A stretch of 64,000 nucleotides of DNA from JAIOYV01 sp964388245 (GTDB taxonomy: Bacteria > Bacteroidota > Bacteroidia > Bacteroidales > M50B96), in assembly GCA_964388245.1 (NCBI GenBank), contig CAYLZH010000002.1, positions 1-64,000 on the forward strand, given 5' to 3'. This document shows positions 46,415-54,295 of this stretch, in pieces. The position numbers and the translations under genes were made by a program. Each line of letters begins with the position of its first letter. Positions within the stretch are counted from its first letter, which is position 1. The notes below the pieces were generated by a model that searched no databases, was not told the DNA's origin, and was given only the letters and a program-made list of their open reading frames with translations.

Positions 46415-47425
46415 TTATCGGATGCGTAAAAAGCTTTGTGCCAATCGATAGCCCTCAACCTGATCTTTTATAAAGTTATACAGTTTTTCGTAATCTTCCA
46501 ATGCATATTTAAGAAATTGGGAGGCTTGTCCATAAACAGCCGGAAGTTTAATTTTGTTTAGCAGATAATATCCATCGAGATAAGATTTTATGCCCCCTGA
46601 TACAATAATACTTTTACAGTTGATTTCTTTAATCTGATCAAGAGCACGATTACAATAGTCGACCATTTCGTCGGCTGAATGACCGATATTAACAAAAGGC
46701 TTGAATAACTCATGCTGCTGACTTGTATTCCTGCTTAATTCCAATTGTGCAAAATTTGTCCCTCCAAAAGCCCCAAACTCAAGTGCTGCCAATGGAAGCC
46801 GAAGTAGCTCCCTGATAGATCCGGGGCCAAAACCCTGTCCTACTTCCTTAACAATAAGCGGGTAATTACAAGCATCCAAAAAACGCTTTATCGTGTCAAT
46901 TGGTGGATGTTCAAGTTTGTCACCTTCGGGTTGAAACCACTCCTGAAATGGATTTACATGAATAATCAAGCCATCGGCCTTAAGAATTTTTATCAATTCT
47001 GTAATCTTATCGATATGGCTGTTTTTCAACAAATATTCAATTTGTGCAATGCCAAGGTTTGCATAAAAAGGGAGATCATTACTAATAACTGATCTCATGT
47101 CAAAATCGGGCAGAAATGATTTATCTTCTAATAGAATCCGGCATGATCCGAGACCCATGCCAAAACCAAAGTCGTTGCAGGCTTTGGCAAGATTCATATT
47201 TATTTTCCTGGCATGATTTGTTCCGCCTGTCATGCTCGAGATCCAGAGAGGATGCCGGATTTTCTTACCAAGAAAGGTAAATTCATTTATCTGTAACTTT
47301 GGATGAGCAGACAAAAAAGGTTCATACGAAAAGCGCTTATCCTGCCGGACAATATCAACCTGAGATTGAAATGCCATTTCGATGTGGTCTTTTTTTCTTT
47401 CCTCCATTGATCGGTCAAAAATCAT
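46415..47425 (-). CDS. fni: Isopentenyl-diphosphate delta-isomerase, type II
   Basis: 336 residues. Type 2 (FMN-dependent) features: MEERKKDHIEMAF start region, PLWISSMTGGTNHARKINMNLA, GFGMGLGSC, LIIHVNPFQEWFQPEGD, PLIVKEVGQGFG and SGGIKSYLDGYYLL. It interconverts isopentenyl and dimethylallyl diphosphates. Start may be ATG 47425 or ATG 47407; the family usually begins close to the second. It is the first gene of the mevalonate run, behind a consensus promoter at 47457-47486. Confidence 0.9.
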   Translation of the reverse strand: MIFDRSMEERKKDHIEMAFQSQVDIVRQDKRFSYEPFLSAHPKLQINEFTFLGKKIRHPLWISSMTGGTNHARKINMNLAKACNDFGFGMGLGSCRILLEDKSFLPDFDMRSVISNDLPFYANLGIAQIEYLLKNSHIDKITELIKILKADGLIIHVNPFQEWFQPEGDKLEHPPIDTIKRFLDACNYPLIVKEVGQGFGPGSIRELLRLPLAALEFGAFGGTNFAQLELSRNTSQQHELFKPFVNIGHSADEMVDYCNRALDQIKEINCKSIIVSGGIKSYLDGYYLLNKIKLPAVYGQASQFLKYALEDYEKLYNFIKDQVEGYRLAQSFLRIR

Positions 47426-47456
47426 TAACGATTTGTACGGATGTTTTTATCTCCGG

Positions 47457-47486
47457 CAAAAATACAATTAAACTTAAACTTATCAA
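47457..47486 (-). promoter_or_regulatory. Bacteroidota promoter of the mevalonate operon
   Basis: On the minus strand: TTG (47486-47484), a 19-bp spacer and TATTTTTG (47464-47457). It lies about 32 nt before the fni ATG and faces the five mevalonate genes. Confidence 0.8.
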
Positions 47487-47591
47487 TCAGGCAAGTGTGG
47501 AGCTGGATTTTTGTGATCTGTTAAATCAATATTTTGCATAAATGGATGCAAATTTCAAAATATTGATCCTTCCGAAGCAATAAATTTGTTG

Positions 47592-49086
47592 CTACATTTT
47601 CAGAAACTTATCGGATATTGTAAAGTTATTCCCCACAGCNNNNNNNNNNATACCTGCCAATCCCTTTTGAAGGAAAATTGAGTTTCTCAATCATATTTTG
47701 AGATGTATCATAAACTTCGATTACCAAAGGGCTTTCCCTCGTCAGGAAGATTTCAACTGTCAGGATATCCGAAGCAGGATTAGGTTTCAGCTTTATGCTT
47801 TTCATTTTTCGATATGGTTTGGGCATCAACACCGAAACCGTAGGTGATAACAGCTCATTAATATCAAAAGTATCTGGATTATTTAAATATGCTGGTTGCC
47901 CGTTCCGGTGCCAGGCCATGAGTAGTCGCATATCATCAGGGCAAAATTGCATGAATTGAATATTGGATGATCCACCGTTTGAATAAAGGCGCATTTTTTC
48001 CCAATTATCAGCCATACTAATATTTGTGCTGTCGGTAAATGTGGAAACTATGGCATTATATCGAGAGCAATAATGGTGATGATCATTTCGCTTTATCTCA
48101 TAATTTGCTGCATAGAGGTTGTCTCCCGGAATCAGGTCGCTGTAATTGTTGTACCGGAACGTATGCGTTGGATTGTTTGGAGTAACTTCAGCAACAAGTG
48201 CAATTAAGCTATCGGTAATATGGTCGGCAGAGGCAAGTGCTGTTACAATATAGCCATCTGAAAATCCATTTTGCGAATTCGCAACAGCATCCCTTACATC
48301 GTTCACATTCTGAAGGCCATCATTGTTGTAATCAGCCTTTTCGAGGGCATGTCGCAAACTAAACCACACGGGGGTATATGGCGGATTCATAATGCTTGTT
48401 TCGTTGAAATCGGAAAGCATATGTTGAAATGCTGCAAGACCACCTTGATTAACACCTGATAACACCGACATTTGTCCTGCAAATCCAATCATTACCCAAG
48501 GCTGCTCGTCGGTTTCTGAGGGTAAATGAAAAACCATTACCTGGTTGTTTAACAGGTAGGTGTTTGCTGTCCAGTCGAGATGCCGGGAGATAAATGCCTT
48601 GCCTTGGTCAACCGAACCTGTTGTTGCGTTCCCCCAGGTCATCAGGCTCGAACAACCGTTTTTTAGTTTCGATGATCCAAAATTCTGAGTCAATCCCATT
48701 AGATCGAGAAAGGTATTTGCCACAAGAATATCAATATAATCGGCATTGGAAATTGTTACCCCTGCTGCCAGAATTCCTGAAAAAATCGACTGGGCTTCAA
48801 CAATATAAACAGAATCGATTGTAAAAACCTGACCCTGCTGAATTGTTTGTTTTGCAGTGGCTAAACCAGCACCAAACTGAGGAATAAGGTATCCTTCATA
48901 AATATCCTTGATCATGTCGGCCAATAAATATCCATAGGCATATCCTCTTTCCTGGTGAGTTCCCCAGACTTTTACCACAGTTAGATTGTTTTGATTTGAA
49001 ATGATTTCACCATTTATCGGCTGCGAAACCATTAAATTTGAGGTTATTAGAATAAGAAAAAGGAGAGTAAATAAATTTCGAATCAT
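47592..49086 (-). CDS. T9SS-secreted C45-like (acyltransferase/Ntn-hydrolase) protein
   Basis: Starts at ATG 49086 (MIRNLFTLLFLILITSN, signal peptide to MVSQ). The body fits the C45/AAT-like Ntn hydrolases: WGTHQERGYAYGYLLADMI near the start, then the likely nucleophile in NGCSSLMTWGN and ISRHLDWTANTYLL, and QMSVLSGVNQGGLAAFQHM. A T9SS domain begins LKPNPASDILTVEIFL and is cut by a 10-N gap at 47640-47649. Past the gap another frame reads AVGNNFTISDKFLKM and stops at 47592, a credible sorting-domain end, so I extend the gene there. Substrate unknown (amide or peptide bonds). Confidence 0.75.
47640..47649. other. Assembly gap (10 N) in the C45-like gene
   Basis: Ten Ns interrupt the sorting domain; the frame changes across them because the true size is unknown. 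Confidence 0.95.
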
Positions 49087-49231
49087 GATAACAGGTTTTA
49101 TTTTGTGATTAAAAATATAAATCAAAAACGAAAAATGTAAACTTTTAGGATTTATTAAATAACTTTTTTTGGAAAAATTATCAATCGGAATATTAAAACT
49201 ACTTATTTTTGAATGTTTTAAAATAAAGAAT

Positions 49232-49915
49232 ATGTATCGTATAGCAATTTATCTATTAGGCACCTTCCTCATCCTGTTAATAAATTTCTCATTGGCAGCT
49301 CAAAATCCGAAAAACATGTATTTTGTTTTTTTGAACACCAACCCCGACAGAACAAAACTGCCTGACGAGGAACTTGAGAAACTACAGGCAGCACATCTTA
49401 CCAATATCGATAGTTTATACAAAACCGGTGATCTTATTGCTGCAGGTCCTTTTAATGATATGGGCGGAATTTTTATTCTTGTTGCAAACGATTCGACAAA
49501 AGCAAGTCAACTTTTTAATACCGACCCGGCCATTCAGGCAAAGCGTTTTAAAATGGAATATTTTCCATTTAAAATTGATGCAGGCCAAATATGTAAATAC
49601 AAGGAACCTGCTAAACTCAGATCATATGGTTTTATCCGCTGGTATCAAAAGCCTGACAAAGAAATCGATCGTGTACAATACGAACGGCTCATGGATAGGC
49701 AATATGATTATTTTACCGAAATTCATCTCCGTGACTCAATGCATTTTGCCGGAAATTTTGCCCCATTGCATGAAGGCATCGTTCTATTCGACCTGAAATC
49801 GGAAGATGAAATCAAACTGATTTTTGAAAGCAGTCCCATGCATAATTCCGGGGTTTTTGAGTACAGCATGAGAAAACTTTGGATTGCCGAAGGGACATTC
49901 TGTAAACCGGAATAA
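49232..49915 (+). CDS. Exported YciI-like protein
   Basis: 227 residues from ATG 49232 (MYRIAIYLLGTFLILL, signal peptide to SLAAQ). Two ferredoxin-like repeats are suggested: about 27-110 (NMYFVFLNTNPDRTKL, HLTNIDSLYKTGDLIAAGPF, KASQLFNTDPAI), which is a YciI-type pattern, and a second diverged half (YGFIRWYQKPDK, YFTEIHLRDSMHFAGNF). YciI-like domains are usually cytoplasmic; an exported, duplicated form is less common. A -7 box TATTTTTG lies at 49204-49211. Function unknown. Confidence 0.7.
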   Translation: MYRIAIYLLGTFLILLINFSLAAQNPKNMYFVFLNTNPDRTKLPDEELEKLQAAHLTNIDSLYKTGDLIAAGPFNDMGGIFILVANDSTKASQLFNTDPAIQAKRFKMEYFPFKIDAGQICKYKEPAKLRSYGFIRWYQKPDKEIDRVQYERLMDRQYDYFTEIHLRDSMHFAGNFAPLHEGIVLFDLKSEDEIKLIFESSPMHNSGVFEYSMRKLWIAEGTFCKPE

Positions 49916-49998
49916 ATAAAATCATCATAGGATAAGATGCCAGTTTGCTTGTGTCTTTTATGAACTATAAAATAGTAGCAATAAGTACACTCTGAATT

Positions 49999-50070
49999 TT
50001 TCAAATCCCAAACTTGCTCACAGATGGGCAAGCTGTTTCAAATTTAGTGTTTTTTCGTTGGAGTTTTAAT
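49999..50070. repeat. AAATCCCAA/GGCAAGCT intergenic repeat, copy 1
   Basis: Contains AAATCCCAAACTTGC, then GGGCAAGCTGTTTCAAATTT and a T-rich tail with GGAGTTTT. The arms pair imperfectly. The same words recur in the same order at 58935-59036. Confidence 0.5.
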
Positions 50071-50201
50071 ATGAACACTAAATAGTGCTTATTCAAAAAA
50101 CCTCTATAGTACTGGCTCATCACAATTATTGAAGCCAGGCATCCTTAACACCTTCCCTTTCACGAAAGATTTATACTTTTACCTTTCAAAAAAAAGGTAA
50201 C

Positions 50202-51329
50202 ATGCAGTTTAATAAAATTATTGGGCAGGAAAGCAGTAAACAAAGGTTAATCAAAAGCGTACAGGAAAACAGGGTCAGTCATGCCCAGTTGTTCACCGGA
50301 TCAACCGGAATTGGCAAATTAGCCCTTGCAATTGCTTATGCCCAGTATATAAGCTGTACCAACAAACAGCCAGATGATTCTTGTGGGACCTGTCTGTCGT
50401 GTAAAAAATATGAAAAACTAATCCATCCCGACCTTCATTTTGTATTTCCCGTAATTTCTCAGCCAAAATTTGACAAGCCGGTTAGTGATAATTTTATCGC
50501 CCAATGGCGTGATTTGTTACTCAAGTCGCCCTACCTTACAATTCAGCAATGGCTCGATTATATTGGTTCTGAAAACAAACAAGGATTAATCAGTAAAAAC
50601 GAAAGCACCGAGATCCTTCGGAAACTTAATCTTAAATCCTTTGAATCGGAATATAAGATTATGATTATCTGGCAGCCCGATAAAATGAACCAGATAGCGG
50701 CCAATAAATTGCTGAAACTCATTGAAGAGCCCCCGGAAAAAACATTGTTTTTGTTGGTTTGCGAAAATCAGGAGCAATTGCTAAAAACCATCGTGTCAAG
50801 GACACAAATTATTGCTATTCCGCAAATAGCACCCGATCCCTTGTGTCAGCATTTAATTTCAAATTTCGAAATTCCGGATGGAGAAGCGCAACATATTGTA
50901 AACCTTTCGCATGGAAGCTTTATCGAAGCAAAAAACCATATCCTTTTAAGTGAAGAATTAAAATCGAATTTCGAAAAGTTTACTCTTTGGATGCGCTTGT
51001 GTTATAAAAAAGATGTGATTGAAATAAACAATTGGGTCGATGAAATAAGCCAGATTGGGCGCGAAAAACAAAAAAGCTTTCTGGACTACTCATTACGATT
51101 AACGCGAGAAAGCTTTATGTTGAATCAAAAACAGAATGAACTTTCGTTCCTGGCAAAAGAAGAAAATGAGTTTGCAGGCAAATTCTCTCCGTTTATAAAC
51201 GGGCAAAACACATCAAAAATTTATGAAGCCCTAAACCATGCCCATTATCATATCGAACGTAACGGATATGCCAAGCTTATTTTTATGGACCTGAGCCTTA
51301 ATATGATTAAATTACTGAAGATTAAGTAG
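50202..51329 (+). CDS. holB: DNA polymerase III delta' subunit
   Basis: 375 residues. AAA+ clamp-loader features: IIGQESSKQRLIKSVQENRVSHAQLFTGS, Walker A GSTGIGKLALA (about 33-43), a Cys-rich zinc site (CTNKQPDDSCGTCLSCKKYEK), QPDKMNQIAANKLLKLIEEPPEKT and a sensor SRTQIIAIP. It is part of the clamp loader that opens the sliding clamp. The Walker B acidic residue is replaced (KIMIIWQPDKM), as usual for delta', so it is not expected to be a strong ATPase. First gene of a housekeeping block with ricT and gldH. Confidence 0.9.
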   Translation: MQFNKIIGQESSKQRLIKSVQENRVSHAQLFTGSTGIGKLALAIAYAQYISCTNKQPDDSCGTCLSCKKYEKLIHPDLHFVFPVISQPKFDKPVSDNFIAQWRDLLLKSPYLTIQQWLDYIGSENKQGLISKNESTEILRKLNLKSFESEYKIMIIWQPDKMNQIAANKLLKLIEEPPEKTLFLLVCENQEQLLKTIVSRTQIIAIPQIAPDPLCQHLISNFEIPDGEAQHIVNLSHGSFIEAKNHILLSEELKSNFEKFTLWMRLCYKKDVIEINNWVDEISQIGREKQKSFLDYSLRLTRESFMLNQKQNELSFLAKEENEFAGKFSPFINGQNTSKIYEALNHAHYHIERNGYAKLIFMDLSLNMIKLLKIK

Positions 51330-51444
51330 TCATGTGATTCAATATTGCGGGGAGGAACAATCAATCCATTTATCAAAACAACCGGTCTAAAAGCTCCATC
51401 CTGAGCCTACTCCAATCATTCCCAATACAAATCCTTATTTTTTG

Positions 51445-51523
51445 TACTTTTGCAAAGCCCGGTTAAGGGTACAAAATATAGGGCTGCCAGCTACAAGCGT
51501 TGGTGCCTGCAAAGAATAATTAG
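51445..51523 (+). promoter_or_regulatory. Promoter box and possible structured leader of ricT
   Basis: TACTTTTG at 51445-51452 matches the -7 box, leaving a leader of about 65 nt before ATG 51524. The leader can pair AGCCC (51455-51459) with GGGCT (51481-51485) and CCAGC (51488-51492) with GCGTTGG (51498-51504). No known riboswitch class was recognised. Confidence 0.35.
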
Positions 51524-52684
51524 ATGGAAGATCAAGCAAAATATGCCAGGGGGTGTCCAACACTCGATAAAGAGGACCTGAATATTCCGGTTTGCCGGAA
51601 AGGAAGCTCATGCAAACTCGATGTTACCGACTGGCTTAATGATATACCACGTCTTGCAAGCGAACACGATATCGTCGAAGTAAGGTTCAAAAATACACGT
51701 AAAGCATTTTTCAGAAATGTAAACAGCCTGGTGCTCGAAAAGGGTGACCTGGTTGCTGTTGAATCATCGCCAGGACACGACATCGGTGTTGTTTCCCTGG
51801 TCGGCGACCTGGTTTATTATCAGCTAAGAAAGAACAATATCCCGTTTAAAACAGAACTCCCGAAAGTATATCGAAAAGCAAAACTAAATGACATCGAAAA
51901 ATGGGAAAGGGCAATCGACATTGAACAGGCAACAATGCTGGCAGCAAGACGAATTGCCGAAGACCTGAAACTAGACATGAAGATTGGTGATGTTGAATAC
52001 CAGGGCGACAAAACCAAAGCAATATTCTACTACATTGCTGAAGAGCGGGTCGATTTTCGTGAGTTGATAAAAGTATTGGCTGAGAGGTTCAGGGTACGGA
52101 TCGAAATGCGGCAGATTGGCGCACGGCAGGAAGCCGGCCGCATCGGTGGAATTGGGCCTTGTGGCAGAGAACTTTGCTGCAGTACTTTTATAACCAATTT
52201 TGTTTCGGTTACGACAAATGCTGCCAGGTTCCAGGATTTATCACTAAATCCGCAAAAACTGGCCGGACAATGTGGCAAATTAAAGTGCTGCCTTAACTAC
52301 GAACTTGATGCATATTTAGATGCTCAGCGAGATTTTCCCAGTGTCGAAATTCCTCTTGAATTGGAATCAGGAATAGCTTATCATTTTAAAACCGATGTAT
52401 TCAGAGGAATTTTGTGGTACAGCCACGATAAAAACGGAACAAATAATATTGTTCCTGTAGCGGTTGAACGCGTAAAGGATATCATCAAACAAAACAAAAA
52501 AGGTATCAAACCATCAGGATTGTCGGGCGAATCAAGAGTAACACCTGATCAATCGCTGGACTTCCAAAATGTTGTTGGCGAAGATAGCCTCGATCGTTTT
52601 GATAAAAAATCAAGAAAAGGCAGGAGAAGAAAAAGCAGGAACCAAAAAAGAAAATCACAAAATGGGCAACAGCAAAAAAAATAG
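51524..52684 (+). CDS. ricT: PSP1-domain protein RicT (YaaT)
   Basis: 386 residues. The PSP1 domain is clear: VEVRFKNTRKAFFRN, VAVESSPGHDIGVVSLVG, VDFRELIKVLAERFRVRIEMRQIG, then the Cys motifs GPCGRELCC and GQCGKLKCCLNYE. In Firmicutes RicT/YaaT is part of the Y-complex (RicAFT) affecting RNA processing and carries Fe-S clusters; its role in Bacteroidota is not established. The C-terminal ~35 residues are a very basic tail (KKSRKGRRRKSRNQKRKSQ), which suggests nucleic-acid contact. Its 3' end overlaps gldH by 23 nt. Confidence 0.9.
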   Translation: MEDQAKYARGCPTLDKEDLNIPVCRKGSSCKLDVTDWLNDIPRLASEHDIVEVRFKNTRKAFFRNVNSLVLEKGDLVAVESSPGHDIGVVSLVGDLVYYQLRKNNIPFKTELPKVYRKAKLNDIEKWERAIDIEQATMLAARRIAEDLKLDMKIGDVEYQGDKTKAIFYYIAEERVDFRELIKVLAERFRVRIEMRQIGARQEAGRIGGIGPCGRELCCSTFITNFVSVTTNAARFQDLSLNPQKLAGQCGKLKCCLNYELDAYLDAQRDFPSVEIPLELESGIAYHFKTDVFRGILWYSHDKNGTNNIVPVAVERVKDIIKQNKKGIKPSGLSGESRVTPDQSLDFQNVVGEDSLDRFDKKSRKGRRRKSRNQKRKSQNGQQQKK

Positions 52685-53138
52685 TGTCTTGTTAATTTTT
52701 GCCTTCCTGGCTGTCTTTTATTCTTGCGACAGGAACCGGGTTTTTGAGCAAACCATTGACATTCCCGGTAGTAACTGGCACAAAGACAGCATCGTATTCT
52801 TTAATGTTGATATATCAGATACCCTGTCGGCCCATGCAGTTAATATTAACCTGCGACACGACAGCGAATATCCAAAGCGAAACATTTACCTGTTTATAAA
52901 TACACATGCGCCGACAGGCCATGCAATACGCGACACTTTCGAAATTATACTTGCCGATGAAAAAGGAAAATGGTATGGATCGGGGCTTGGAGGAGTGTGG
53001 GATATTCAAAAACCATTTAAACATAATGTAAGGTTTCCGATTTCAGGAACCTATCGGTTCGAAATGGAACAAGCAATGCGCTACGATGAATTACCAAACA
53101 TTCGAAGCATTGGCCTGCGAATCGAAACCATTGAGTAA
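52662..53138 (+). CDS. gldH: Gliding motility lipoprotein GldH
   Basis: 158 residues from ATG 52662 (MGNSKKNSVLLIFAFLAVFYSC), with the lipobox Cys at residue 22. The mature start DRNRVFEQTIDIPGSNW and the body (KRNIYLFINTHAPTGHAIRDTFEI, GKWYGSGLGGVWDIQ, MRYDELPNIRSIGLRIE) match GldH. It is an outer-membrane lipoprotein linked to T9SS and gliding in Flavobacterium; it is kept in many non-gliding Bacteroidota. The overlap with ricT is a conserved arrangement in this order, as far as I recall. An upstream in-frame start inside ricT was rejected. Confidence 0.9.
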   Translation: MGNSKKNSVLLIFAFLAVFYSCDRNRVFEQTIDIPGSNWHKDSIVFFNVDISDTLSAHAVNINLRHDSEYPKRNIYLFINTHAPTGHAIRDTFEIILADEKGKWYGSGLGGVWDIQKPFKHNVRFPISGTYRFEMEQAMRYDELPNIRSIGLRIETIE

Positions 53139-53223
53139 TAAAAAACAAGGATCATTTGTGATAGAGCAGATCAGCTCAACACCCTGAAAGGAGATTATTT
53201 AGCTAACTAAATTGTTTTTATTA

Positions 53224-53931
53224 ATGGGGAAACAAAAACTTCAACGATTTGCCGAAATGAAAACAATGCCCAATGTTTTTGAACCGGGCTTTCATGAATC
53301 ATTCAATGTTGATTATAAGTTAAAAGGCAAATGGAATAAAGATTTTTTTCGAAATGATAAGCCAATTGTTATAGAGTTAGGATGTGGCAAAGGGGAATAT
53401 ACTGTTGGCATGGCCAAAGCCTTTCCTGATAAGAATTATGTAGGTATCGACATAAAAGGTTCTCGCATGTGGCGAGGAGCCAAAACTGCCCTCGAAGAAA
53501 ACCTGTCAAATGTTGCGTTTCTGCGTACACGCATCGAATTGCTTTTCTCTTTTTTCAGTGATAAGGAAATTTCAGAAATCTGGATTACCTTTCCCGATCC
53601 CCATCTTAAAGTGCGTCGAACGAAAAAACGATTAAGCTCTTCACGATTCCTGAACAGCTATAAACAATTTCTTATATCCGAAGGACAAGTACATCTTAAA
53701 ACCGATAGCCGTGAATTATATGACTACAGCCGTGAGTTACTTGCACACAATAACATACGGGTAAGTTTCGACTCAGATGATGTCTATTCGATGGAGGAAA
53801 TTCCTGAAATATTGACAATAAAAACCTACTACGAAAAAATGTTCCTTGAAGAAGGGAAAAAAATAACATATCTTCAGTTTAGTCTCGATAAAGAAAAAAA
53901 ATATACTGAACCATTTCAGGATGAATCATAA
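53224..53931 (+). CDS. trmB: tRNA (guanine-N7-)-methyltransferase
   Basis: 235 residues from ATG 53224; a TTG at 53212 is less likely. The SAM site is VIELGCGKGEYTVGMAKAFP, and the TrmB signature is ITFPDPHLKVRRTKKRL (PDP followed by basic residues). The enzyme makes m7G46 in the tRNA variable loop. The last 11 nt overlap the next gene, implying co-transcription. Confidence 0.93.
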   Translation: MGKQKLQRFAEMKTMPNVFEPGFHESFNVDYKLKGKWNKDFFRNDKPIVIELGCGKGEYTVGMAKAFPDKNYVGIDIKGSRMWRGAKTALEENLSNVAFLRTRIELLFSFFSDKEISEIWITFPDPHLKVRRTKKRLSSSRFLNSYKQFLISEGQVHLKTDSRELYDYSRELLAHNNIRVSFDSDDVYSMEEIPEILTIKTYYEKMFLEEGKKITYLQFSLDKEKKYTEPFQDES

Positions 53932-54295
53932 AGATATAAAAGAGGAAGATTCATTCTTCGAAAATGTTTACAAGATTACACGCTTAATCCCAAAAGGCCG
54001 GGTTACATCATATGGGGCTATTGCCCGTTGTATTGGCTCTGCCCAATCGGCGCGAATGGTAGGCTGGGCTCTTAACAAATGTAATACTGCGGGAGCGTAT
54101 GTGCCTGCCCACCGGGTGGTAAACCGCAAAGGATTATTAACGGGCAAACAACATTTCGATGGCTCTAACCTCATGAAAGAACTTCTCGAAAATGAAGGGA
54201 TCTGTATTGTCGACAATCAAATTCAGGATTTCGATAAAGTTTTTTGGGATCCGGTGAAAGCCCTTTTAAATGATGAATATTTTACTACTCAATAA
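53921..54295 (+). CDS. Alkyltransferase-like (ATL) protein, MGMT family
   Basis: 124 residues. The DNA-binding half of O6-alkylguanine-DNA alkyltransferase is complete (IPKGRVTSYGAIARCIGSAQSARMVGWAL), but the active-site PCHR motif reads PAHRVVN, with Ala at residue 63 in place of Cys. Such ATL proteins bind O6-alkylguanine without repairing it and pass the lesion to nucleotide-excision repair. Short length without the N-terminal domain is typical. It overlaps trmB by 11 nt and converges with the CotH gene (11-nt overlap at the 3' ends). Confidence 0.9.
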   Translation: MNHKDIKEEDSFFENVYKITRLIPKGRVTSYGAIARCIGSAQSARMVGWALNKCNTAGAYVPAHRVVNRKGLLTGKQHFDGSNLMKELLENEGICIVDNQIQDFDKVFWDPVKALLNDEYFTTQ

